From a virus, in IMG/VR virus record IMGVR_UViG_3300008050_008594, positions 1 to 45,293 of that record: a DNA stretch of 45,293 bases, one strand, 5' to 3'. Shown here piece by piece: positions 34,128-42,355 of the stretch (within the stretch, counting starts at the first letter, position 1; each line of letters opens with the position of its first letter). The notes beneath the pieces are model-generated. The model made no database searches. It had not been told where the DNA came from and worked only from the letters and a program-made list of their open reading frames with translations. The position numbers and the translations under genes were made by a program.

Positions 34128-35257
34128 ATGGTATCATATTCCTTGATGGCCTCGATAACCCGAGTGACATCTGATGTAGTGAGATCAGCATGGAGCGGTA
34201 TCAAAATAACATCTTCGTCGGCCCGTTTGAGATTAGGCAAATCACAGAGGCCGCCAAACATCTCATAAACATCATTGCGCCTGTTGTTCACATTAACTTG
34301 GATATTTCGATCCCACATGAACTGAGCAAAGGCGGCGCGGTCTTCTACATGAATGGGAAAAATTTGATAGTTGGGTGACCAATGGTCCTTATAATCAACC
34401 AGGGTAACTTTTGAGAGGCCCGCTAGCTCTTCTCGGTATCGTTCACCGATGGGTCGGCGGATCGCGAGTGCTTCATCTAGACTATCAATAGCTACGCATG
34501 CCAGAGTAGCTGTAATGTCGTTCATGTTAGACTTGAAGCCTAGACCATCAGGAGGGGCCGGGAGCGGGTCCAGGATGCTTGTCTTCTTCGTATCGCGATC
34601 GATACCATACCACGACTGTTTCTTAAGCCTCTGATAGACCTCAGGGCGTGTGGTGGTGACGACACCTCCGTCGCCACTAGTCACAATCTTCACACACTGG
34701 AAAGAAAAAGTCGCCACATCTCCGGTGGATCCAATTGGATTACCCTTGTACTTGGCGCCCTGGGCATGTGCACTATCCTCAATAATAGGAAGATTGTGGG
34801 CACTGGCAACTTCCCGCAATTCATCTAAATCTACAGGATTTCCGGCGTAGTGCACACACATAATGGCTTTAGTTTTCTCTGTGATCTTTTCTGCAACACT
34901 CTTGGGATCAATATTGAGGGTATCATACTGAATATCTGCAAAGACAGGAGTCGCTCCGATCTCTAAGATTGCGGTGTTAGTTGCTATAAAGGTAAAAGGA
35001 GTGCTCACCACCTCATCCCCGGGGCCCACACCGAGGGACTTAAGAGCAATTTTAAGAGCGGCTGTGCCAGTCATGCAGGCCACCGCATAGGGAGCATTAA
35101 AGCGCTGGCAAATCTTTTCCCTAAACTCTTTCTCTTTTTTCCCTGTATTTATCCACGTGGATTTAAGGGTCTTTGTTACTTCGTCACCTGCATGCTCAGG
35201 AATGAAAACGCTCCAGCAGCGGATAACAGGCTCTTCCATCTTGTAATCTTGTTCCAT
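34124..35257 (-). CDS. DegT/DnrJ/EryC1/StrS sugar aminotransferase
   Basis: This is a 377-residue, full-length PLP aminotransferase of nucleotide-sugar pathways. Key residues are visible: 'CMTGTAALKIALKSLGVGPGDEV', 'STPFTFIATNTAI', 'IEDSAHAQGAKYKG' with D161 for the pyridine nitrogen, and 'FSFQCVKIVTSGDGGVV' with Schiff-base Lys190. It transfers an amino group, usually from glutamate, to a keto sugar nucleotide such as the RmlB product. It lies between two SDR genes, overlapping them by 4 bases and 1 base. The same island also encodes the mini-DegT at 26166, which is much shorter. Confidence 0.92.
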   Translation of the reverse strand: MEQDYKMEEPVIRCWSVFIPEHAGDEVTKTLKSTWINTGKKEKEFREKICQRFNAPYAVACMTGTAALKIALKSLGVGPGDEVVSTPFTFIATNTAILEIGATPVFADIQYDTLNIDPKSVAEKITEKTKAIMCVHYAGNPVDLDELREVASAHNLPIIEDSAHAQGAKYKGNPIGSTGDVATFSFQCVKIVTSGDGGVVTTTRPEVYQRLKKQSWYGIDRDTKKTSILDPLPAPPDGLGFKSNMNDITATLACVAIDSLDEALAIRRPIGERYREELAGLSKVTLVDYKDHWSPNYQIFPIHVEDRAAFAQFMWDRNIQVNVNNRRNDVYEMFGGLCDLPNLKRADEDVILIPLHADLTTSDVTRVIEAIKEYDTI

Positions 35258-36177
35258 TACTTTAATACTCCTTTGTAATATTCAACTGTATGGTTAATTC
35301 CTTCTTGGTGATCCGAGAACTTGTATTCTTCAAACAACGTTGCAAACTCACCCATACCCAGAATCTTAACGGGGGCGCCGTCTTGATACTCGGTATTGAA
35401 TGTTAAGGCACCGGTGTATCCAGTTGCACTCGCTATGCAACCTCCCGTTTCAGCGATAGTAAATCCTTTACCCTGGGCAACGTTAATAGGCTCAATCATA
35501 TCGCCCAAATCGGCCGCCCTGTGCATTATTTTACATACATCGTCGATATAAATCCACTCGCGGATCGGCTTTCCAGTGCCCCAGATCTCGAAGTACTCGT
35601 CGTTCGAGTCAATTGCACCCAGCATGCGTATAATCATTCCATTAAGTGCGTGTACCTTATTGGGATCCGTACTATCACCGGGACCATAAATTCCCGGGAA
35701 CATGAGGTTTACACTGCGCACTCCGTATTGTATGTTATAACAACGAGATATATAATATAAAACCCTTTTAAAGTTGCCAAAAGAAAAGACCGAGGGGTGT
35801 ACGGCGCCGGAGAGCCACCTAGTCTCATCCTGGATTTCGGTTCCGTTGGCATAGCAACAGTTTGATAGCGGATTAACTATGACAGCTGTGGGGCACGCCT
35901 TCAATACGCTTCGATATAAATTAAGGGCCATTAACGTATTATCATGAATAACGTCTCCAGCATAAGAAGTGACATAGTGGACGCTCCCTACGTTTGCCGC
36001 ACAATTAAAAACGACATCTACATCGTCATGGATTTGAAACTGCTGGCTTATCTCCTCGTAATCCCGTAGGTCACATTGCTCGCGGGATAGGCCCACAACC
36101 TCTACGTTGTTCTGCTCTAAAAATGTTACCAGATTCTTTCCCACGAATCCTGTGTGTCCTAAAACAATTGCTTTCAT
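35257..36177 (-). CDS. GDP-fucose-synthase-like SDR with Tyr-to-Phe change
   Basis: From the ATG at 36177 this is 306 residues; AAGGAG lies 6 bases before it. A second ATG immediately upstream (36180) is also possible. The longer frame to 36204 overlaps the neighbour and starts before the family's N-terminus. 'AIVLGHTGFVGKNLVTFL' binds NADP. 'VIVNPLSNCCYAN' and 'NLMFPGIYGPGDSTD' resemble GDP-4-keto-6-deoxymannose epimerase/reductase (Fcl/WcaG). The catalytic Y-x-x-x-K site reads 'SFGNFKR', so the Tyr is Phe in the DNA. The enzyme may have lost standard redox/epimerase chemistry or may use another acid. Confidence 0.83.
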   Translation of the reverse strand: MKAIVLGHTGFVGKNLVTFLEQNNVEVVGLSREQCDLRDYEEISQQFQIHDDVDVVFNCAANVGSVHYVTSYAGDVIHDNTLMALNLYRSVLKACPTAVIVNPLSNCCYANGTEIQDETRWLSGAVHPSVFSFGNFKRVLYYISRCYNIQYGVRSVNLMFPGIYGPGDSTDPNKVHALNGMIIRMLGAIDSNDEYFEIWGTGKPIREWIYIDDVCKIMHRAADLGDMIEPINVAQGKGFTIAETGGCIASATGYTGALTFNTEYQDGAPVKILGMGEFATLFEEYKFSDHQEGINHTVEYYKGVLK

Positions 36178-36187
36178 CATATTCTCC

Positions 36188-36901
36188 TTATTTGTGTATC
36201 TCATCCCACATGTATTTTAGGTCCTCTTTTTTAAAAAAAGGAGTGGAGGGCTGGTTCGTTATTGTTTCTCCCTCGCTATTAATGGTTATTTGTCCTTTGT
36301 TGTAAAGTTCAACGTTACAGTATGGGTGTGGTTCTGTTGGATAATCATAATCAAAATTTAAAATACGTGCTTGGTCATTTCTCGCATCGTTAACCAGTTC
36401 AAAATCCCAGGAAGTGAGATTAGGATTTAAATATTTAAGAAAATAACTTTTCTTCCAGATCGCTGGGTGGAGTGACGTACGGTACAATACATCCTGTCGG
36501 ATCTCCACCAAATTATTTCCTATTCTTTTTCCATCGGAAAATTGGACACCTCCTCCAATCATGGCTTTCTCTGCCCGATTGAATTTAAAGTATTTCTCAA
36601 GCAAACTCATCTTAGCTTGTTCCACGGGGTGCGCCAATACTTGATCTTCCAGGATCAAGGCAAAGTAGTCCTCCGGGACATCTCTAAAGAACGGAATCAG
36701 GGCATTTGTCCAGGTCTTCCCGAAATCAGCCTGCGTACCTAGGCAATGAACTGTTACATTCTCTGGAAGGGTTTCCAGTTCTAGGACCTTTTCATATCCC
36801 ACTAGGGTGATCTCTTGCCCGGGCCAATATTTGTTTAAAAAATGAATGTTAAGGGGACACAGCTTAGAGTATTTATTTGAAGTTAGTAAATATATTCTCA
36901 A
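36188..36901 (-). CDS. Putative GT-A-type glycosyltransferase
   Basis: This is a 237-residue protein of unrecognised family. It starts 'RIYLLTSNKYSKLCPLNIHF', a beta-strand then helix. About residue 80 it has 'EDYFALILEDQVLAHPVEQ', similar to the acidic metal-site loop of GT-A enzymes. 'WDFELVNDARNDQARILNF' lies in the second half. Context (GT-D-like gene one base upstream, SDR downstream) supports a transferase. The stop overlaps the alternative start of the SDR but not the chosen one. Confidence 0.55.
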   Translation of the reverse strand: MRIYLLTSNKYSKLCPLNIHFLNKYWPGQEITLVGYEKVLELETLPENVTVHCLGTQADFGKTWTNALIPFFRDVPEDYFALILEDQVLAHPVEQAKMSLLEKYFKFNRAEKAMIGGGVQFSDGKRIGNNLVEIRQDVLYRTSLHPAIWKKSYFLKYLNPNLTSWDFELVNDARNDQARILNFDYDYPTEPHPYCNVELYNKGQITINSEGETITNQPSTPFFKKEDLKYMWDEIHK

Positions 36902-37609
36902 TTAATTACACTCCTTGCATCTTTGTGTTAAATTAAACCCAGTTTCTTCCCAGCCCTTGTGACAGTTGTGCCACACATCTCTTGTAAATGGATCGAGATT
37001 ACTCCCCATATCAATAAAAGTAAGATCAGGGTATTTTTCAAACCATTGTCGTACCAGGACCCTGGCTGTCGGTCCCAACGAAATCCCCACCACATCGCCG
37101 GGCTCGAAGTATTCTGGTAACATGTTAAAAATCTTTTCATAGAAACTCCAGCTATTAACACGCGGGACCAGTGCAGTCTTTCCCACGTTGATACCCAAGT
37201 TCTTGAGGGCTTCTGGATTCTGATCATTCCCCCCTACCCATATCATACGTCGCCCCTCCATCAGGGAAGGAAACGTATCAATAAATGTCTTCCAATTTCT
37301 ATTCGTGGTTGCTACTGCTCTTGTTAAATAATCATAATCGCCAACCAACTCCCTTGCGAGTGCAGCGAGGCGAGGATAGCAGAGCGAGCACGGAATTCCC
37401 ACATAGTAGCGAGACTGTTTATAGATTAAGGCTTCGTGGAGTGCGTTACTAAGAGACTCGTCGACCACTTGGTCGCCGCGAGCAACGGTGCAGCCGACAT
37501 TATCGACTGCCATCATTTCTCCGTCATTAAAGCGAGCGAACCCAAATGGAGTTTTTTCTTCTAAATGCTGAGTGAACCAGTTCATCTCTAGGGAGCTTAC
37601 ATCTTGCAT
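36902..37609 (-). CDS. GT-D-like glycosyltransferase (DUF1792-type)
   Basis: This is a 235-residue protein. 'PFGFARFNDGEMMAVDN' (about residues 21-37) matches the 'xRFGDGE' motif that replaces the DxD of GT-D enzymes (DUF1792). The later 'GDVVGISLGPTARVLVRQWF' and 'LTFIDMGSNLDPF' match the family's 'vllaLGPtAtvLayDL..G..aiDiGh' segment. GT-D enzymes add hexoses in glycoprotein glycan assembly in Gram-positives. Finding one in a phage is of interest for protein glycosylation. A strong AAAGGAG lies before the ATG. The C-terminus is Cys-rich (CHKG, CKECN). Confidence 0.7.
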   Translation of the reverse strand: MQDVSSLEMNWFTQHLEEKTPFGFARFNDGEMMAVDNVGCTVARGDQVVDESLSNALHEALIYKQSRYYVGIPCSLCYPRLAALARELVGDYDYLTRAVATTNRNWKTFIDTFPSLMEGRRMIWVGGNDQNPEALKNLGINVGKTALVPRVNSWSFYEKIFNMLPEYFEPGDVVGISLGPTARVLVRQWFEKYPDLTFIDMGSNLDPFTRDVWHNCHKGWEETGFNLTQRCKECN

Positions 37610-37611
37610 AG

Positions 37612-37968
37612 TTAGTCTCCTTTAATAATCCTATGACTATCCGAGTCAAAGTGTTGAGTTGAAAACTCAAATAACTCGGTGTCCTCTAGAGCGATCATTT
37701 GGTGGCGCAGTCCTCGATACACGTGGAAATTGTCCCCTCTTTCTAAAATCTGCTCTTGTGCTGCAGCGAGAACATCACTTTCCGAATATTTTACCAGAAT
37801 GCGTCCGGACTGAACATAGAAAACCTCATCTTTGAGTTTATGGTAATGCCAGGAACAGCGTTTCCCTTTGGCGAGAAACAGTAGCTTCCCGCAATATTCT
37901 TCGCAGTTAACAATCCACTTTTCAAAGCCCCAACCTTTTGGTACAAACTTAATTGGTAAAGAAGTCAT
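37612..37968 (-). CDS. Cupin (phosphomannose-isomerase-type fold)
   Basis: This is a 118-residue single-domain cupin. 'KGKRCSWHYHKLKDEVFYVQSGRI' gives the first cupin motif with H-x-H and Glu metal ligands. 'GDNFHVYRGLRHQMIALEDTELFEF' gives the second with its His. Such small cupins next to HAD and heptose or mannose genes act as sugar-phosphate isomerases or epimerases in capsule clusters. It could supply a missing isomerase step, but the substrate is unknown. It overlaps the HAD gene by 20 bases. Confidence 0.8.
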   Translation of the reverse strand: MTSLPIKFVPKGWGFEKWIVNCEEYCGKLLFLAKGKRCSWHYHKLKDEVFYVQSGRILVKYSESDVLAAAQEQILERGDNFHVYRGLRHQMIALEDTELFEFSTQHFDSDSHRIIKGD

Positions 37969-38272
37969 TATCGTTTATTCCCTTATCGTCAATATAAAAA
38001 TTGCCTGCGGGCTTCCCCATAAACAAGCGATGGTATTTTACTCCCCAAGCACGGAGTTGGTCTTGTGTCAGTTCAAAAAAGCTAGCATAGGCAAAGGCAG
38101 GGGAATTTTTACTTCGTCCCATTCCTCGCGCTGTATGGAAAATGATGGTGTGGCCTGCATCGTAGAGTTGATTAACTTTGTCTATTCTCTCTTGCATGGG
38201 GACGGAATTCTCATAATCGCTGTTTTCGTTATGGCAAATGGTGCCGTCGATATCAAACACATAAGTTATCAT
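37949..38272 (-). CDS. Small HAD hydrolase of capsule-cluster type
   Basis: This is a 107-residue minimal HAD protein without cap. Motif I is 'TYVFDIDGTICHNE', motif II 'IIFHTARGMGRS', and 'GKPAGNFYIDDKGIND' holds the last acidic motif. This compact form resembles capsule-biosynthesis phosphatases rather than GmhB (about 190 residues). It could still perform the bisphosphate dephosphorylation of the heptose pathway, since it sits directly next to the heptose kinase with a 4-base overlap. That assignment is by position only. Confidence 0.8.
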   Translation of the reverse strand: MITYVFDIDGTICHNENSDYENSVPMQERIDKVNQLYDAGHTIIFHTARGMGRSKNSPAFAYASFFELTQDQLRAWGVKYHRLFMGKPAGNFYIDDKGINDNDFFTN

Positions 38273-39057
38273 CTTAAGCTTCTCACATCTTCCTCTGTGA
38301 TACTATAGGTTCCAAATCGCTGCACTACAATTCTAGAGCACTTATTGGCAAAATCTATAGCTTTTTCGAGCGATTTCGTTTTAAGGTATTCGGCCACCAG
38401 AGCAGCCAAGAAAGTATCACCTGCGCCAGAGACATCAAACACCTCGCAGGGCTTCGTCCCAAACTGTACCCCGTTCCACCTTGCGCCAGCGGCGCCAAGT
38501 GTTACCACTAGCTCATACTTTATAGGGTATCGGGCCGTCTCGTGGAACTCTTTCTCATTTATCTTGAGAATGGCGCCCTCAAAACAGCTTAAATCCTTTT
38601 TTTTCGAATCCACGAAAAGAGGAATCTTATGTTCTAGGCATCTCTTCGCGATATCATCAGCATTTTCTTCAGTTATAAAGCCCTTGTTGTAATCGGATAT
38701 AACCACCGCATCATAGGTTTCTAAATTAAGGCGCTGGGTGGCGCCTTTACTCAAGGGGCGCTGGGCCCCAGTTTCGCCAACGTCGAAGCGGAGAAGATGT
38801 TGCTTTGTTTTAAGATCTACAAAACGCTCTTTAGAAATAATGCCGGTGTTATGTTTCTTATCTGGCCGAATGCCAAAAGAAATAAGATTACGCACCACAT
38901 TTAAACACATCCCATCGTGTTCTTCAGTATGGTTGTGTCGCAAAACAGGCACAGGTGCCTCTGGACTCAGTCGTTCACAGTGTCCATAATGATATTTATC
39001 AATGCAAGCATCACCTATTACGATGACCTTCAATGATTCTGGTTGTTGAATATCCAT
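38269..39057 (-). CDS. hldA: Shortened HldA/HldE-type heptose kinase (PfkB family)
   Basis: This is a 262-residue PfkB kinase. 'VIVIGDACIDKYHYGHCERLSPEAPVPVL' is the characteristic N-terminus of D-glycero-D-manno-heptose-7-phosphate kinases. 'FDVSGAGDTFLAALV' holds catalytic D214. The enzyme is about 50 residues shorter than the HldE kinase domain: after 'NLISFGI' the usual loop is missing and 'KHNTGIISKERFVDLKTKQHLLRFD' follows at once. The Gly-Gly substrate motif reads DGM. The start at 39057 has AGAGGA upstream, so the 47-base overlap with the nucleotidyltransferase gene appears real. Confidence 0.82.
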   Translation of the reverse strand: MDIQQPESLKVIVIGDACIDKYHYGHCERLSPEAPVPVLRHNHTEEHDGMCLNVVRNLISFGIRPDKKHNTGIISKERFVDLKTKQHLLRFDVGETGAQRPLSKGATQRLNLETYDAVVISDYNKGFITEENADDIAKRCLEHKIPLFVDSKKKDLSCFEGAILKINEKEFHETARYPIKYELVVTLGAAGARWNGVQFGTKPCEVFDVSGAGDTFLAALVAEYLKTKSLEKAIDFANKCSRIVVQRFGTYSITEEDVRSLR

Positions 39058-39409
39058 CTATCCTCTTAAAGTATCTAATCTCTTTGGCGAAGTGTCCGCC
39101 AACTATTTCCTTCCCCTGCCAATCGGAACCCACTACCATTATATCTGGAGTGAGTTCTTTTATTAAGTTTTCTAGTTCCTCTCTGGAATTAAATTGCCTG
39201 ACTTGATCTATGTCTTGTAGTCGTGATAATATATAGGCTCTATCGGTCGCGCTATTAATCGGTCGATGCGGTCCTTTTAGTTCTCGGACTCTCTCGTCCG
39301 TATCAATTCCCACCGTAAGGTGATCCCCCAGAGATCGTGCGTATGCAAAAAGCTCCAGATGTCCTCGATGAAGTATATCAAAGCATCCATTTACAAATAC
39401 CGTCTTCAT
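39011..39409 (-). CDS. hldC: HldC/HldE-type heptose-1-phosphate nucleotidyltransferase
   Basis: This is a 132-residue cytidylyltransferase-fold protein equal to the second domain of HldE (RfaE). 'VFVNGCFDILHRGHLELF' contains the H-x-G-H nucleotide motif. 'LTVGIDTDERVRELKGPHRPIN' is typical of the RfaE domain-II family, and 'GYSTTRIIE' is the C-terminal nucleotide motif. It activates heptose-1-phosphate with ATP (or possibly CTP/GTP in variants). Kinase and transferase are separate genes here, as in the HldA/HldC arrangement. The ATG overlaps hldD by 4 bases. Confidence 0.88.
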   Translation of the reverse strand: MKTVFVNGCFDILHRGHLELFAYARSLGDHLTVGIDTDERVRELKGPHRPINSATDRAYILSRLQDIDQVRQFNSREELENLIKELTPDIMVVGSDWQGKEIVGGHFAKEIRYFKRIDGYSTTRIIEGHRNR

Positions 39410-40263
39410 CGTTTGGCTAGTACCTTTTCTATGCCCTCCTCCAAAGAAATTCTTATGGTGGAGTAGCCTGCATGCGTGATTTTCTCATTATCGCTTTGTG
39501 TGTTACGCTGGTATTTTCCTTTTAGATGTTCTGGGAACGGTATCTCCACCACCTGAGCATCTAACTTCTTGGCTATGATATTGGCAACATCTAGAAAAGA
39601 ACGTGGAATACCGGTTCCTACATTATAGATATCCGATTCAAAATCTACAGCGGCTTTCGTCATTTTTACTACATCCTCGATATGCACGAAGTCGCGATGA
39701 TAACCATCACTTCCCTCAAATATCTGTATCTGTTTATTCTCCATTGCTTGGTGAATAAATTTATGAACTGGGCTTGCCATGTCTCCCTTATGGTCTTCTC
39801 GATGACCATACACATTAAAGTACCTTAATCCCACAATGCGCGCGGTCGGTATATCTTTAATCTTCTGTCGAACCATCATATCAAATGCTGTTTTGGTAAT
39901 GGCATAATAATTCACTGGTTTCATAGGCTGCCACTCTCGATGGGGTCCGACTATGGTGCCATATACCGAGGCGGAGGAGGCATATACAAAAGGGATATTT
40001 TTTTCTAGGCATGCCTCCAAAAGGCGGCTACTAAAGAGGATATTTTCTTGAGTAACTTTTACCAAATCTGTAACCGTAGTTGATGAAATGGCGCCCATAT
40101 GATAAACGGCTGTCACTGCCCCATCGCCAATAGCGCCTACTGCTGCATCTGGATTGAGCATTTTGTCGTCTCGGGGATCACACAGCAAAAGCCGATCTGC
40201 GGGGAATGTATCCACCAGACAACTTCCAATAAATCCTGCAGCTCCAGTGATTAATATCGTCAT
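39406..40263 (-). CDS. hldD: ADP-glyceromanno-heptose 6-epimerase
   Basis: This is a 285-residue SDR close to HldD (about 310). 'ILITGAAGFIGSCLVD' binds NADP. 'AVYHMGAISSTTVTD' and 'VYASSASVYGT' are HldD hallmarks, 'YYAITKTAFD' is the Y-x-x-x-K pair, and 'LRYFNVYGHREDHKGDMASPVHKFI' is nearly diagnostic. It converts ADP-D-glycero- to ADP-L-glycero-manno-heptose, the donor for LPS inner core. The three heptose genes are contiguous and overlapping. The sedoheptulose-7-phosphate isomerase (GmhA) is not seen in the window, so the host may provide that step. Confidence 0.92.
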   Translation of the reverse strand: MTILITGAAGFIGSCLVDTFPADRLLLCDPRDDKMLNPDAAVGAIGDGAVTAVYHMGAISSTTVTDLVKVTQENILFSSRLLEACLEKNIPFVYASSASVYGTIVGPHREWQPMKPVNYYAITKTAFDMMVRQKIKDIPTARIVGLRYFNVYGHREDHKGDMASPVHKFIHQAMENKQIQIFEGSDGYHRDFVHIEDVVKMTKAAVDFESDIYNVGTGIPRSFLDVANIIAKKLDAQVVEIPFPEHLKGKYQRNTQSDNEKITHAGYSTIRISLEEGIEKVLAKR

Positions 40264-41093
40264 TTCAATAACTTATAAAAATATTCTAAGGCATTCCCAA
40301 CTTGCCCCTCAAGGGTCTCTATTAATTCATCTCCGGACTGTGTAGCAAAAGGTTCGCTCATCATGCCTATAAGTTTTGGGTTAGTATAGACATTGCATTC
40401 CAACATTTTAGCTTCTGCCACTAAACGACAAAAAGTTTCCAGGACTTGGGGGATAAAGACGAGCGCTCGAAACTGTGCAAGATTCTCTAAAAACTCATAT
40501 TGATCATTTGAACCGATGAACTCAAACGCAAGGTCTCGATCATTACAAAATTGTACGGCCGAGGGTGTGCCTTTCGTAGGGTTGCCCGACTGGACAATCG
40601 CTACATTTTGGTGTTTTTCTTTAGAGACAGATTTTAAAAAGCTAAACTTTTTTGCTGACCATAAGCTTGATCCGATGCTATGGACATTTGTGAGCCCTAA
40701 ATTATACTCTAGGACATCTTTACATATTTGACTCAACACAACGACCTTTTTGGCTCGTTGATAAAACTCTATATTTACGAGGCGGTCCTGTGGTATTTTA
40801 AAATTGGGAAACTTTGAGGGATCACGCGTGGAGACATACTTATGGTCGTGTTCGTATATAATGTAATTGGCATTGTTTGCTAAATACGTCTTTGACTGAT
40901 CACTTAAAAGTATAAAATTTGAAACTAGAATAGAATCATGAGAATCTATCTGTTCTCTGGTAACTTGATTACTATAACACCGCTCAATATCGACACCGCG
41001 TAACTCTAAATCCTGTATGAGGACGGCGTCATTATTTTCGCCGCCGCCGTTTATCTGATCGTTATAAAAATCAGCAATAAACAATACGGACAT
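40260..41093 (-). CDS. Short GT4-like glycosyltransferase
   Basis: This is a 277-residue protein of GT-B type. The N-terminus 'SVLFIADFYNDQINGGGENND' has the Gly-rich acceptor loop of GT4 enzymes. 'KVVVLSQICKDVLEYNLG' resembles the interdomain segment, and 'IPQVLETFCRLVAEAKMLEC' places Glu residues as in the E-x7-E donor motif. It is 70-100 residues shorter than most GT4 proteins. The junction with hldD is a 4-base overlap; with the next gene the stop/start is TAATG. Confidence 0.7.
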   Translation of the reverse strand: MSVLFIADFYNDQINGGGENNDAVLIQDLELRGVDIERCYSNQVTREQIDSHDSILVSNFILLSDQSKTYLANNANYIIYEHDHKYVSTRDPSKFPNFKIPQDRLVNIEFYQRAKKVVVLSQICKDVLEYNLGLTNVHSIGSSLWSAKKFSFLKSVSKEKHQNVAIVQSGNPTKGTPSAVQFCNDRDLAFEFIGSNDQYEFLENLAQFRALVFIPQVLETFCRLVAEAKMLECNVYTNPKLIGMMSEPFATQSGDELIETLEGQVGNALEYFYKLLK

Positions 41094-42355
41094 TACAATA
41101 TCTGGATGTCTTCCATCTGTTCAAGCCACTCTAGCTCTTCGGGAGAAGGATCATAAATTGCAGTCCTGAACTGTTCATACATTTTTTCAGCTGTGAAGTT
41201 CTTGAGGATATGCTTTTGTAGTATTGCAGCTTCCTTTTTATAGTGCTTCTCTTTTGTTAGAGACTCCCGTAGTGCCTTCTTGTAAGAAGCTTCGCGAGCG
41301 TAACACCACATAGATTCGGCTTCGATAACACCTTTCCATACTGCTTCTGCTTGAACCGGCTTCAAATCATAATCTACTTTAATTATCTTTGGCACGTTCT
41401 TCTTATTCTTATTCGGCTTACAAATAAAATCTAATTGGCCACTCCAGGGGACGGTAATTAAAGGCAATCCATTATAGGCAGCCTCAAACATGGGCAAGCC
41501 GAATCCCTCGCCGTGCCCTATATTGATAAGCGCTTTCATGGTAGGGTGCTGGTACAACCATGTCAACTGTCCGGGGGACACTTCACCATGAAGAAGATAG
41601 ATTTTACACTTTCGATCTGTGTGCTGAGCCAAAAGTCCAGCTAGCCTTGCGGTCGTGTGCTCTCGATCTAGTATTGACTCCTTGACGGAATTTGTTTTAA
41701 CTATAAGACCCACATCGGGGTTGTCTTTAAACTCTTCTACAAACCAGTTGATGGTGTTTTCCATATTTTTACGTACGCCCCATTGAGCCACACAAAGATA
41801 ATTTGTGTCTGTCACCAAATCGATATTAAGTTCTTCGGCGTCATGTTCGCGGACCGGATAATTTACTACTTCAACGGGTACTTGAAGTCCCCAGTCTTTC
41901 ATATGTGTACCGTCGGGAGTTTGTATATCATATTTTGTTTGCTCAAACACCTTTTTAGAATGATTAGAAATAACAATAAGCTTATCGCAAGCTGCATTAG
42001 ATTTTTGGATCCACTCCCCGGCGACCCGAGTAGTTTCGATGCCTGCTGTATATCCTATATTTACCGGAGCGATCTTTTCAAATTCATTAGGAACCGTAAT
42101 TTGCAGGGAAATATCAAAAGTAGGCTGACCGCCGGCGGAGTTGGCATAAGCGGTTAACTTCTCGATGGAGCGCTTAATGTACTGTGACTCTTCGGAGTTT
42201 TCAGCAATTTGTCCTGTACCACCCCAATTAAGATTGAGAACATATATATCGAAGAGATCTTCTCGTGTACGTAGAGACCGGAGTGCAAAACGGGATTGCT
42301 CTCCGTAGCCGGAGCGCGATAAAAGAGGCGCCTTTATTAATATTTTCTTTTTCAT
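41093..42355 (-). CDS. GT4-family glycosyltransferase
   Basis: This is a 420-residue GT-B enzyme. 'LIKAPLLSRSGYGEQSRFAL' is the N-terminal Gly loop. 'YLCVAQWGVRKNMENTINWF' matches the 'vgR...KN' donor-domain start, and 'GHGEGFGLPMFEAAYNGLPLI' holds the E-x7-E motif. It would use a nucleotide sugar made in the island. It sits between two other GT4 genes, so a short oligosaccharide may be assembled by the three in order. No membrane segment is present. Confidence 0.85.
   Translation of the reverse strand: MKKKILIKAPLLSRSGYGEQSRFALRSLRTREDLFDIYVLNLNWGGTGQIAENSEESQYIKRSIEKLTAYANSAGGQPTFDISLQITVPNEFEKIAPVNIGYTAGIETTRVAGEWIQKSNAACDKLIVISNHSKKVFEQTKYDIQTPDGTHMKDWGLQVPVEVVNYPVREHDAEELNIDLVTDTNYLCVAQWGVRKNMENTINWFVEEFKDNPDVGLIVKTNSVKESILDREHTTARLAGLLAQHTDRKCKIYLLHGEVSPGQLTWLYQHPTMKALINIGHGEGFGLPMFEAAYNGLPLITVPWSGQLDFICKPNKNKKNVPKIIKVDYDLKPVQAEAVWKGVIEAESMWCYAREASYKKALRESLTKEKHYKKEAAILQKHILKNFTAEKMYEQFRTAIYDPSPEELEWLEQMEDIQIL

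Noticed and set aside
37949-38272. Calling the small HAD protein GmhB
   Set aside because: At 107 residues it is far shorter than GmhB and its motifs look more like the capsule-cluster HAD type; only position supports GmhB.
37868-38308. Plus-strand open frame of 146 codons
   Set aside because: It is antisense to the cupin and HAD genes, both of which carry clear catalytic motifs.
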